Part shown: positions 1 to 5,437 of the stretch, piece by piece
Numbering within the stretch: position 1 is the stretch's first letter
Layout of the letters: each line of letters begins with the position of its first letter
From: Syntrophaceae bacterium UBA6252
GTDB taxonomy: Bacteria > Desulfobacterota > Syntrophia > Syntrophales > UBA6807
Assembly (NCBI GenBank): GCA_002441265.1
Contig: DJVQ01000026.1
Coordinates: 1-5,437, forward strand
Direction of reading: 5' to 3'
Length of the DNA stretch: 5,437 nt
Notes under the pieces: generated by a model
The model's database searches: none
Told to the model about the DNA's origin: nothing
The model's input: only the letters and a program-made list of their open reading frames with translations
Translations under genes and position numbers: made by a program

Positions 1-429
1 CAGGTTTCCTTCCGGGTCGCGGGCATACACGAAACGATACGCGCCCAACCCCGGGAGCGTCGTGGACTTCGGCTCGGAGCAGAAGTTCACCTTATCCCGA
101 TACTCCTTGACGAAACGATCGATATCGGAAACCGCGATCGTCAGCTTGTTCACGCCGATATCCCCGTACCGCGTGAATTTCCGGATCGCCTTCGGAAGCG
201 GGACGGCGATCCGGACCAGTTCCACGACGACTCCGCCGGCTTCCTGGCTGAACATGATCCCGTCCAGCTTATGCGACGAACCCCGGAACATCTCGCTCAT
301 CGGATTCCAGGTATCCTGAAAAACCGCCATGAGCTGATTGAACGCCAGAGTCTCTCCGTAGAACTCTTTCATTTTGTTCAAGTCGTTCACACCCATACCG
401 ATGTGATTCACACCCAGACCTTTGAACAT
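1..429 (-). CDS. VOC (glyoxalase/dioxygenase fold) family protein, C-terminus cut by window edge
   Basis: The visible part is 143 residues, starting MFKGLGVNHIGMGVNDL; the frame is open to base 1, so the C-terminal end is missing. It shows the vicinal-oxygen-chelate plan of two similar beta-alpha-beta-beta-beta modules: GVNHIGMGVNDL at residues 6-17 matches GVNKLTIAVSDI at 92-103, and the second module ends in the usual DPEGNL (138-143). Family proteins bind a metal with His and Glu from both modules. Here His9 and Glu70 (in VVVEL) fit the first pair, but the second-module His position is Lys95, so metal binding may be altered or absent. The family includes glyoxalase I, extradiol dioxygenases, methylmalonyl-CoA epimerase and resistance proteins; the sequence does not tell which, so no reaction is assigned. 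The ATG at 429 is preceded by AGGAG (439-443) nine bases away. It follows DUF1329 by 174 bp on the same strand, so it could be the last gene of that operon or a separate unit. Confidence 0.88.
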   Translation of the reverse strand, partial: MFKGLGVNHIGMGVNDLNKMKEFYGETLAFNQLMAVFQDTWNPMSEMFRGSSHKLDGIMFSQEAGGVVVELVRIAVPLPKAIRKFTRYGDIGVNKLTIAVSDIDRFVKEYRDKVNFCSEPKSTTLPGLGAYRFVYARDPEGNL

Positions 430-448
430 GGTTACGACTCTCCTCTCT

Positions 449-463
449 CGATATCGGGGCCCC
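449..463. promoter_or_regulatory. Two overlapping 8-bp palindromes just upstream of the VOC gene
   Basis: CGATATCG (449-456) and GGGGCCCC (456-463) are both perfect palindromes that share one base, and end six bases before the AGGAG ribosome-binding site of the VOC gene. They could form an operator or a small leader structure, but 8-bp palindromes also arise by chance. I see no convincing -35/-10 or -24/-12 promoter in the 430-603 gap to place them against. Confidence 0.15.
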
Positions 464-579
464 ATTCGATGCCGTTTCCGAGCGCAGAGATCCCCGTATA
501 TCCGGTGCTCGCTGATGCGTCGCAACAACCACCGGCGTCACCTGTCTCAGCAGTTGTACCTTTCGGAGACTGAACCGTC

Positions 580-598
580 GAAAGCGCCTTCCGCTTTC
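580..598 (-). other. Stem-loop after the DUF1329 stop codon; weak terminator or mRNA 3' end
   Basis: A perfect 7-bp stem (GAAAGCG pairing with CGCTTTC) closes a 5-base loop, starting 5 bases past the DUF1329 TAA on the minus strand. No run of T follows it in the direction of transcription (the next bases read GACGGTTCAG), so it is not a standard intrinsic terminator. It could stabilise the upstream mRNA, cause partial attenuation before the VOC gene, or have no function. Confidence 0.35.
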
Positions 599-603
599 AC
601 ATG

Positions 604-1953
604 TTACCGGATGCCGCCACCGCTGAGCGTATCATGACCCCACTCTCTTTCCGAACGGGGCTTTGTGTAATGGAGACCTCCGGTCTCGCCGGGCCAAACG
701 TCCAGGGAGTAGTTTCCGGCGTTCAGATCATAGTGGCCGTGCGTTGTCGAAAAGGGCGTCTTGGCATCATAGTTCTGCACAAGATACAGGAACCCGGCCT
801 TGTACAGCTGTCCGAGCCCGTCATACTCGTCACTGGCAAGCGCAGTCCACGTATCTTCGTCGAGATAAAATACGCGTTTGCTGTATATATGCCGCTTGCC
901 CGGTTTGAGATTCGCCTCCACCACCCAGACCCGGTGCAGTTCCCACCGAACGATGTCCGGATTGAGGTGATTCGGCTTCAACAGATCGTCGCGGTTTGAA
1001 TCGTAGACGAGTTTGTAGTTGCTGTATGGCACATACATCTCCTTCTTTCCGATCAACTTGAAGTCGTATCGGGCCATCGAGCCGTTGTAGATCGTGTAAT
1101 CGTCGTAAGTGGCGACGCCGTTGATCTGTGTGTTCGGCGTGTTGAAGGCGATGTCCGGTGCGAGTTTGACCCGCCGCTGTCCGGGAAGGTACTGCCAGAC
1201 GCGCCGGCCCTTCTTGTTCATGTCAAGCGCCTCCAGCACGATCATTTGTTCGCCCACCGACCGCGGAGGTCCGATGCAGACGTCCTTGCCCCGGAAATAC
1301 AGCGGGTGCGACACCTTCTCCGGATCCCAGTAAGGGAAGTCCTGCCACTCGTCCGATTCGTATGTCATTGCCGATCGTCCCGCGGCATCCACGACCATGG
1401 AACGGGGTTTGTGTTCGAAAGCGAGGCCCTGGAAGCGAACCATGTGGTTCCACATGGTTTCATAACCGTTCTTTGGAATGGGGAAGGGGTAGGCGGCGTG
1501 GACATCCGCAATCGAGAGGCCTTCATCGGTGTTCTTTGCCGTCACGGCCTGTTTCACCGTTCCATCCAGCACGTACTGGGGGAAGGCCGCCGTACGGTGG
1601 GTCTTGTAGACGTCGATACGATACGTCGGATACTTCTTCATCAATGCCTTCGTGCCTTCGGTAAGCTTGTCGGCATACTGATTCATGTTCTCGTGGTTGA
1701 TCGAAAACAGGGGCTTTTCATCGGCAAATGGACTGGGACGCACGCCGGAACCCTGCTGATAGCAGGCAGGCGCCTCGGTAAGGCCGCCTTCGTAAGCGGG
1801 GATGGAGCCGTCTTTGTTCCCCGCTATTTCCGCCCCGACAGGCGTCAGTGTCGTGCCGAGTTTCTTTGCCTCTTCAGGCGTTATCTCCGCCACTGCAATT
1901 CCGACATACGCCATCACCAGACAGCATGCTATGAATAATCTGAAGAAATTCAT
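604..1953 (-). CDS. DUF1329 family periplasmic protein (LolA/LolB-like fold family)
   Basis: A 449-residue protein with a signal peptide (about residues 1-22, MNFFRLF to GIAVA) and a probable signal-peptidase I cut before EITPEEAKKLG. An ATG 15 bases earlier is in frame, but the GGAGG at 1961-1965 lies inside that extension and is 7 bases from the ATG at 1953, so 1953 is the likely start. Family hallmarks are clear: the N-terminal LGTTLTPVGAEIAGNKDGSI followed by PAYEGG, then PFPIPKNGYETMWNHMVR, RVWQYLPGQRRVKLAPD, and the C-terminal QLYKAGFLYLVQNYD. The length is normal for DUF1329, so it looks intact. The family is almost always found beside DUF1302, as here, and is described as related to LolA-type lipid or lipoprotein carriers; its substrate is not known. 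A role in moving a hydrophobic compound or lipid between the membranes is inference. The gene starts 14 bp after the DUF1302 stop, so the two are almost surely one operon with coupled translation. The Cys at residues 10-11 does not sit in a good lipobox, so I do not call it a lipoprotein. Confidence 0.93.
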   Translation of the reverse strand: MNFFRLFIACCLVMAYVGIAVAEITPEEAKKLGTTLTPVGAEIAGNKDGSIPAYEGGLTEAPACYQQGSGVRPSPFADEKPLFSINHENMNQYADKLTEGTKALMKKYPTYRIDVYKTHRTAAFPQYVLDGTVKQAVTAKNTDEGLSIADVHAAYPFPIPKNGYETMWNHMVRFQGLAFEHKPRSMVVDAAGRSAMTYESDEWQDFPYWDPEKVSHPLYFRGKDVCIGPPRSVGEQMIVLEALDMNKKGRRVWQYLPGQRRVKLAPDIAFNTPNTQINGVATYDDYTIYNGSMARYDFKLIGKKEMYVPYSNYKLVYDSNRDDLLKPNHLNPDIVRWELHRVWVVEANLKPGKRHIYSKRVFYLDEDTWTALASDEYDGLGQLYKAGFLYLVQNYDAKTPFSTTHGHYDLNAGNYSLDVWPGETGGLHYTKPRSEREWGHDTLSGGGIR

Positions 1954-1960
1954 CGTCATA

Positions 1961-1965
1961 CCTCC
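1961..1965 (-). promoter_or_regulatory. Ribosome-binding site fixing the DUF1329 start
   Basis: GGAGG is followed by 7 bases and then the ATG at 1953. The upstream in-frame ATG (1966-1968) overlaps the DUF1302 stop as TAATG and directly abuts this GGAGG, so it cannot use it. A third ATG at 1959 is only one base away from it. This supports the start at 1953 and coupling to translation of DUF1302. Confidence 0.75.
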
Positions 1966-1967
1966 CA

Positions 1968-3683
1968 TTAAAACGTGGTTTTGATCGTGAGGGATAGCGT
2001 ACCACGGTCTTTAAGCAGAGCATAATCTCCATTGTTGACAGTAACGGCGCCCATTGAGTCGGTGGAGTAATCGCCGAAATAATCGACGTAGGCGAGATCG
2101 ATGCGATACCGCGACATGACGTCGGCGGATATGCCCGCGCTCCAGTAGCCGCCGCGTTCGTTGCTGATGCCGGTGGCCGCGTTGCCGGTCAGCCCTCTCC
2201 CGTAGGTGAGCGGCATCAGCAGATCCACTCCGGGGAAAACCTGAAACCATGTGGGCGTGAATGCGAGATCCAGCGTGAAAGCGTCTCTCGACACGGCGTC
2301 GATTCCGTCATAGCCGTCGCGGCCCTTGAAGACCGCTTCGTTCTGCGACACCCGGATCCATCGATTCCAGCTCACCTCCGCCGTCCACTGCGCCGTGTCA
2401 AACAAAAACGTCTCGTTGATCAGGCCGAGGAAATTCAGCACCCCGTGAAAGGTGTCGCCCCTCGCCCCTCCGGTGTCGCCGGAACGGGGAAGACTGGTTA
2501 TGTAGCTGCCGGGAGGAAGTCCCAGGGCGGCGGCGGTTTCATCGCTGGCAACGTAGATCGCGTCGCTCGCCAGCGGCATATTCTGGCGATAGGAAAATTC
2601 CGCTCCGACACTGACGCCCAGAATCTGCCTGGTCAGGCTGACGCCGTAGAGATGGACTCCCGAGGCATAAGCCAGGTTGTACTCGGCATTCGAACCGATC
2701 ATCAGAGGATTCAGGTTCACGTGCAGCTGAGGAAACTTGTCGGAAAAATTACGATAATACAGACCGATCGTCCCCTCCAGGAACTCGGGGCTCCACCGCA
2801 ACGCAACCCCCCAATCCTCCGAGTTTTTGGGAGTGATGTCGTCTCCTTTGACAATCCTTCCAAGATCCGGATCCAGGTACGATTCCGCTCCCGACAGCAT
2901 ATAATCGTAGATGCCCATATACGAACCGGCTTCAGGATATCGATTGCTCTCCCACTCCAACAGGTACTGTCCGGTGACTGAAAACGTACTGGTGGGGTGT
3001 ACCGTGGCCGAGACGCTGTTGAGGGGACGGAACAGTTCCTTCACGCTCGTTCCCGGCACCGCGTACCCTTTGGCTATGTCGAGCGGCGACTGGGCGTATG
3101 CAATACCGTTGAGCACCGCGGTGAGTCCTAGGCTTTCTCCGAAATAGATCGTATGACGCCCCGCTTTGACCTGGAAAGGGATATCCGAAACGTAGAAGTT
3201 TCCGAAGGCGAAGGCATCGAGGATCTCGCCGTCCGGTCCGGCGTAATACCTTTTTACGTAGCCGCTTAAACCGAGGGCCTGATTGCCGCTTCCGTCAAAA
3301 TGGTTGGAAGTGGAAAGCGAATCGTTGTCAAGATGATTCTTATAGGCCTGATCCAGCCAGCCGGCCGCACTGAGCCGTATCCCGTAATTCTTCTTGTAGA
3401 CCATGTCGAACTCGGAAAGAACGTCTATCCGGTTCGTCACGATTCCGCTTTTGAAGTTACGGTCCCCGTCGTCCAGATTGGGATTGGCGATGATCGCCGG
3501 ATCCTCTTTGCTGATCCTGTACCCGAGGTTGTATCGGAAAGTGTTGTCCCAGCGGATCCCAATATTCTCGTTTCCCGTCGGAATGTCGAATGCGTTGGCA
3601 CTGACATATCCTCCTAAGAGCAGAATGAACGCCAATGCGATTCTGCCCGGCCAAATATCCTTAAGCCCCCACATCTTGCCCAT
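1968..3683 (-). CDS. DUF1302 family outer-membrane beta-barrel protein
   Basis: A 571-residue protein with a signal peptide (about residues 1-31, hydrophobic core IALAFILLLGGYV, cut after SANA). The rest is rich in alternating aromatic/polar strands and ends in the strand LSLTIKTTF with a terminal Phe, the usual beta-barrel assembly signal, so it should sit in the outer membrane. DUF1302 hallmarks: IRWDNTFRYNLGYRI (43-57), VKAGRHTIYFGESLG (172-186), the PLDIAKGYAVPGTSVKELFRP block (200-220), and YLLEWESNRYPEAGSYM (240-256). The length fits the family. The start is well set: AAGGAGG lies 5 bases before the ATG at 3683. DUF1302 with DUF1329 is a recurring pair, often near genes for hydrophobic-compound metabolism or RND/MMPL transporters; no transporter is visible here. 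A channel or docking role for a hydrophobic substrate is inferred, not shown. It is the first gene after the sigma-54 promoter at 3797-3811. Confidence 0.93.
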   Translation of the reverse strand: MGKMWGLKDIWPGRIALAFILLLGGYVSANAFDIPTGNENIGIRWDNTFRYNLGYRISKEDPAIIANPNLDDGDRNFKSGIVTNRIDVLSEFDMVYKKNYGIRLSAAGWLDQAYKNHLDNDSLSTSNHFDGSGNQALGLSGYVKRYYAGPDGEILDAFAFGNFYVSDIPFQVKAGRHTIYFGESLGLTAVLNGIAYAQSPLDIAKGYAVPGTSVKELFRPLNSVSATVHPTSTFSVTGQYLLEWESNRYPEAGSYMGIYDYMLSGAESYLDPDLGRIVKGDDITPKNSEDWGVALRWSPEFLEGTIGLYYRNFSDKFPQLHVNLNPLMIGSNAEYNLAYASGVHLYGVSLTRQILGVSVGAEFSYRQNMPLASDAIYVASDETAAALGLPPGSYITSLPRSGDTGGARGDTFHGVLNFLGLINETFLFDTAQWTAEVSWNRWIRVSQNEAVFKGRDGYDGIDAVSRDAFTLDLAFTPTWFQVFPGVDLLMPLTYGRGLTGNAATGISNERGGYWSAGISADVMSRYRIDLAYVDYFGDYSTDSMGAVTVNNGDYALLKDRGTLSLTIKTTF

Positions 3684-3688
3684 ATTGG

Positions 3689-3695
3689 CCTCCTT
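3689..3695 (-). promoter_or_regulatory. Strong ribosome-binding site of DUF1302
   Basis: AAGGAGG is a full anti-Shine-Dalgarno match, 5 bases before the ATG at 3683. The in-frame Met at codon 4 would be 14 bases away, so the first ATG is preferred. Confidence 0.85.
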
Positions 3696-3796
3696 ATATT
3701 GTGTGGATTTGGGAGTTCCTCCGTCGAGCCGGCGTCATCTTTCCGTAACACCGATAAAAAATTTGATAATCCATCTGCGATGCGAACTATGAATAG

Positions 3797-3811
3797 GCAA
3801 TTTACATGCCA
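3797..3811 (-). promoter_or_regulatory. Sigma-54 (-24/-12) promoter for the DUF1302-DUF1329 operon
   Basis: The minus strand reads TGGCATGTAAATTGC, matching the sigma-54 consensus TGGCACG-N4-TTGC at every defined base but one (T for C at the sixth), with the exact GG-to-GC spacing of the family. The invariant GG is at 3810-3809 and the GC at 3798-3797. Counting from the -12 C puts transcription start near 3785, leaving a leader of about 100 nt before the DUF1302 ATG. Sigma-54 promoters need an AAA+ activator; one is encoded just upstream on the same strand, and activator-like and IHF-like sites lie at suitable distances. Confidence 0.85.
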
Positions 3812-3837
3812 AGATGCCCGGCGGAGCATGACCCTCC

Positions 3838-3850
3838 TAACCTATTGATC
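3838..3850 (-). promoter_or_regulatory. Probable IHF-binding site
   Basis: The minus strand reads GATCAATAGGTTA, which fits the IHF consensus WATCAANNNNTTR at every defined base except the first. It is centred near -59 from the predicted start, between the activator sites and the -24/-12 element, which is where IHF usually bends sigma-54 promoters. The motif is short and could occur by chance; position is what makes it credible. Confidence 0.5.
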
Positions 3851-3898
3851 GCGATGGACATTAGAGAAACGGAAAGTTGGTGAAGGCACGCATGAGGG

Positions 3899-3910
3899 GC
3901 GACATGTCGC
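3899..3910. promoter_or_regulatory. Upstream activator site 1 (perfect palindrome)
   Basis: GCGACATGTCGC is a perfect 12-bp palindrome centred near -120 from the predicted sigma-54 start, in the normal range for enhancer-binding proteins. A second, related site lies 19 bp further upstream. The likely binder is the Fis-type activator encoded at 4532-5437, since such proteins usually bind two dyad sites upstream of their targets. Confidence 0.6.
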
Positions 3911-3917
3911 ACCAAAG

Positions 3918-3929
3918 ACGGTATGTCGC
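3918..3929. promoter_or_regulatory. Upstream activator site 2 (imperfect copy)
   Basis: ACGGTATGTCGC keeps one full half-site (TGTCGC) of the palindrome at 3899-3910 and three of six bases of the other half. Its centre is near -139, 19 bp from site 1, so a hexameric activator could contact both on nearly the same face of the helix. It is the weaker of the two sites. Confidence 0.45.
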
Positions 3930-4315
3930 CCATTTTGCATCCTGCGCTCGATCACCACTTCGTTCCTCAAGTGCCGCCGTTATCATTCATTCTTCCTTCC
4001 TGCACCCGGTCTTTCTCGAACCCGGCGGCCATGGTGAGGTTCGTCTCTCCGGTTCCCGGTATTTGCGGCATTGCCGAATGAATCCCCGAACGGACGACGG
4101 TGTACGATCACGGGGCCTCGACGGCGACCTTTCAACGACCTGGAGGCACAAACGGCCGGCAAAGGAAGCCCGCACCGGGAAAATCGAAAACTCCCGTCCA
4201 ACTTTTTGATTTTTCATTGGGGGGCGCGCAATCAGGAATCATCCTGGACGGCAACGGGAGGGAGATGCTCGGGCAAGGTCAGGAGAAGCACGTTATGATG
4301 CCGTTCTTATGGTCG
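3930..4315. other. Intergenic stretch with no recognisable gene
   Basis: Open frames cross this stretch on both strands, but none has a credible ribosome-binding site, family motif or sensible composition (Arg/Pro-rich or low-complexity translations). Two small inverted repeats are present: CGGGA/TCCCG at 4176-4196 and CAGGA/TCCTG at 4233-4246. Neither has the features of a terminator for the minus-strand genes. It may hold the 3' region of the activator transcript or decayed sequence. Confidence 0.5.
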
Positions 4316-4488
4316 AATATTGACGGCTTCGCAAAAAGCCCATAGGCTGCGTTGCCTTTCTTCCCTCGACCCTTTGGCGTGCCATCGGCAAACCTCATTC
4401 CTCGGAATTCGGGCGCCTTGGCTGCGGAGCTTTTTCCTTTGCCGTTCGAAAAAGTGTTGAATTGGCCTTTTACGACTTCATCAATATT
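4316..4488. repeat. 173-bp MITE-like or palindromic intergenic repeat with terminal inverted repeats
   Basis: The two ends, 4316-4340 and 4464-4488, are inverted copies matching at 19 of 25 positions; both begin AATATTGA from the outside and end in AAAA-GCC. A nested inverted pair, AAAAAGC (4333-4339) and GCTTTTT (4429-4435), lies inside. There is no transposase or other credible coding frame within it, and no clear target-site duplication at its edges. The inner wording (CTGCGTTGC, CTCATTCCTCGG, GCGCCTTG) resembles, from memory, a repeat scattered between genes in deltaproteobacterial genomes; this copy looks degenerate. It ends 43 bp past the activator stop codon and may act as a fold in that transcript or as a non-autonomous mobile element. 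Confidence 0.65.
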
Positions 4489-4531
4489 GCCTGTAAGCGG
4501 AAAGAAAAACCCAGCGGTGCTTTACGATGTT

Positions 4532-5437
4532 TCATTTATTGTGCTTTGGCTTTGTTATGCCGAGCTTTTTCATCCGGGAGCGCAATGTGCTGGGATTGAG
4601 CCCGAGGATGGCCGCGGCGCCCCGTTCGCCCTTGATCCGCCAGGAATTCTGTTTCAAAACCCGCAAGATGTGGTCCCGTTCCACCTCCTCCAGGCGGCAG
4701 AGATCGCGTGAACTCGAATACATGTTTCTCAGGAAGTCCACCCGAAGCGTGGAATCGCGGGTCGTGATCACGGCCTGTTCGATCACGTTCTTCAGCTCCC
4801 GGATATTTCCCGGCCACGGGTAATCCATGAGGTCCTTCATGGTCTCGCGGGAAACGACGTCCACCTGCTTCCCCATCTTCTTGTTGCAGCGGCTGAGGAA
4901 ATACCTGACGAGCAGGGGGATGTCCTCCTTGCGCGTCCGAAGGGGCGGCAGGGTGATGGGAAAAACGTTCAGCCGGTAAAAGAGGTCTTCCCGGAAACGG
5001 CCTTCCTGAACCTCTTTCGACAACTCGCGGTTCGTGGCGGCCAGCACACGGACGTCCACCTTGATCGTCCGGGACCCGCCCAGCCGCTCGAACTCCCCGT
5101 CCTGGAGAACGCGCAACAGCTTGGCCTGAAGCCCGAAGGGCATCTCCCCGATCTCGTCGAGGAATATCGTCGAGCCGTTCGCGACCTCGAAACGGCCCAT
5201 GTGCATGTTCACGGCGCCCGTGAACGCACCCTTCTCGTGACCGAACAGCTCGCTCTCCATGAGGTACGGATTGAAGTTCGCACAGCTCACCTTCAGCATG
5301 GGACGGCCCTTGCGGAGGCTGATCGAGTGGACGGCCCGGGCGATCAGCTCCTTTCCCGTACCCGTTTCCCCCTGGATGATCACCGTCGCGTCCGTCGGAG
5401 CGACCTGCTCGCTCTTGTACAGGGCCTGTTTCAGCGC
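4532..5437 (-). CDS. Sigma-54-dependent transcriptional activator, FhlA-like (AAA+ and Fis HTH), N-terminus outside window
   Basis: The last 301 residues are visible; the frame runs open through the right edge, so the start and any sensory domain (GAF, PAS or receiver) are missing. It carries every working part of a bacterial enhancer-binding protein (numbers from the first visible residue): Walker A GETGTGKE (23-30), the sigma-54-contacting GAFTGA loop (70-75), Walker B TIFLDE (90-95), sensor I AATNR (133-137), the arginine-finger region FREDLFYRLNVFPI (148-161), sensor II PWPGNIREL (207-215), and a C-terminal Fis helix-turn-helix RGAAAILGLNPSTLRSRMKK (272-291) followed by LGI. The linker plus HTH pattern (GERGAA..LGL...TL.SRMKKLGI) most resembles the FhlA group. 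It hydrolyses ATP to remodel sigma-54 RNA polymerase from upstream sites in the cytoplasm. With GAFTGA intact it should be able to activate. Its position upstream of the sigma-54 promoter and paired dyads makes DUF1302-DUF1329 the likely target. The inducing signal is unknown. Confidence 0.95.
   Translation of the reverse strand, partial: ALKQALYKSEQVAPTDATVIIQGETGTGKELIARAVHSISLRKGRPMLKVSCANFNPYLMESELFGHEKGAFTGAVNMHMGRFEVANGSTIFLDEIGEMPFGLQAKLLRVLQDGEFERLGGSRTIKVDVRVLAATNRELSKEVQEGRFREDLFYRLNVFPITLPPLRTRKEDIPLLVRYFLSRCNKKMGKQVDVVSRETMKDLMDYPWPGNIRELKNVIEQAVITTRDSTLRVDFLRNMYSSSRDLCRLEEVERDHILRVLKQNSWRIKGERGAAAILGLNPSTLRSRMKKLGITKPKHNK

Noticed and set aside
500..575. Minus-strand CTGCTGAGACAGG stretch recalling part of a TPP riboswitch
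   Set aside because: Only the CTGAGA core is present; the other conserved THI-box segments and pairing stems are absent.
1246..1938. 230-residue open frame on the plus strand opposite DUF1329
   Set aside because: It is antisense to a clear family member, has no signal of its own, and its Arg/His/Val-rich translation is typical of a mirror frame in G+C-rich coding DNA.
2445..2981. 178-residue open frame on the plus strand opposite DUF1302
   Set aside because: Fully antisense to the DUF1302 gene with no recognisable domain or ribosome-binding site.
3756..3768. Second IHF-like match in the A/T-rich leader of DUF1302
   Set aside because: It fits the consensus with one mismatch but lies downstream of the predicted transcription start and within an A/T run, where chance matches are common.
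4176..4196. Inverted repeat CGGGA/TCCCG followed by T-rich DNA on the plus strand
   Set aside because: It could only terminate a plus-strand transcript and no plus-strand gene is supported here; the stem is short with an 11-base loop.
3877..4345. Several overlapping open frames on both strands in the large gap
   Set aside because: No credible ribosome-binding sites, mutually overlapping, no family motifs, and some run into the inverted-repeat element; treated as chance frames.
4371..4393. TGGCACG on the minus strand inside the repeat element, resembling a sigma-54 -24 box
   Set aside because: No TTGC or GC pair at the required -12 distance.
4352..4711. 119-residue plus-strand frame
   Set aside because: Its first part lies in the repeat element and the rest is antisense to the activator gene.

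Overview
The window is about mid-50s percent G+C by eye. It looks like a chromosomal segment from a Gram-negative bacterium with an outer membrane, most likely a deltaproteobacterium (Desulfobacterota, Syntrophales-like). Three things suggest this: a DUF1302/DUF1329 outer-membrane/periplasmic pair, a sigma-54 activator next to a -24/-12 promoter, and an intergenic repeat whose wording resembles one I remember from that group. The lineage is inference; nothing here was searched.

All recognisable genes lie on the minus strand. In transcription order (right to left) they are: the C-terminal 301 residues of an FhlA-like sigma-54 enhancer-binding protein (4532-5437, N-terminus outside the window); an 848-bp non-coding gap (3684-4531); a DUF1302 beta-barrel-type outer-membrane protein (1968-3683); a DUF1329 periplasmic protein only 14 bp further on (604-1953); a 174-bp gap (430-603); and a VOC-superfamily (glyoxalase fold) protein cut by the left edge (1-429).

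The large gap is the most informative part. Reading toward DUF1302 it holds a 173-bp element with imperfect 25-bp terminal inverted repeats (4316-4488), a stretch with nothing recognisable (3930-4315), two related palindromic sites (3918-3929 and 3899-3910), an IHF-like site (3838-3850), a sigma-54 promoter with exact spacing (3797-3811), a leader of about 100 nt, and a strong ribosome-binding site. This is the standard order for a sigma-54 promoter: upstream activator sites, IHF bend, then -24/-12.

The simplest model is that the sigma-54 activator senses a signal through its unseen N-terminus, binds the paired GCGACA/TGTCGC sites, and turns on the DUF1302-DUF1329 operon. DUF1302 would sit in the outer membrane and DUF1329 in the periplasm; families of this pair are thought to handle hydrophobic molecules, but their substrate is not established. 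The VOC protein may be co-transcribed or separate. The regulatory wiring is inferred from sequence only.
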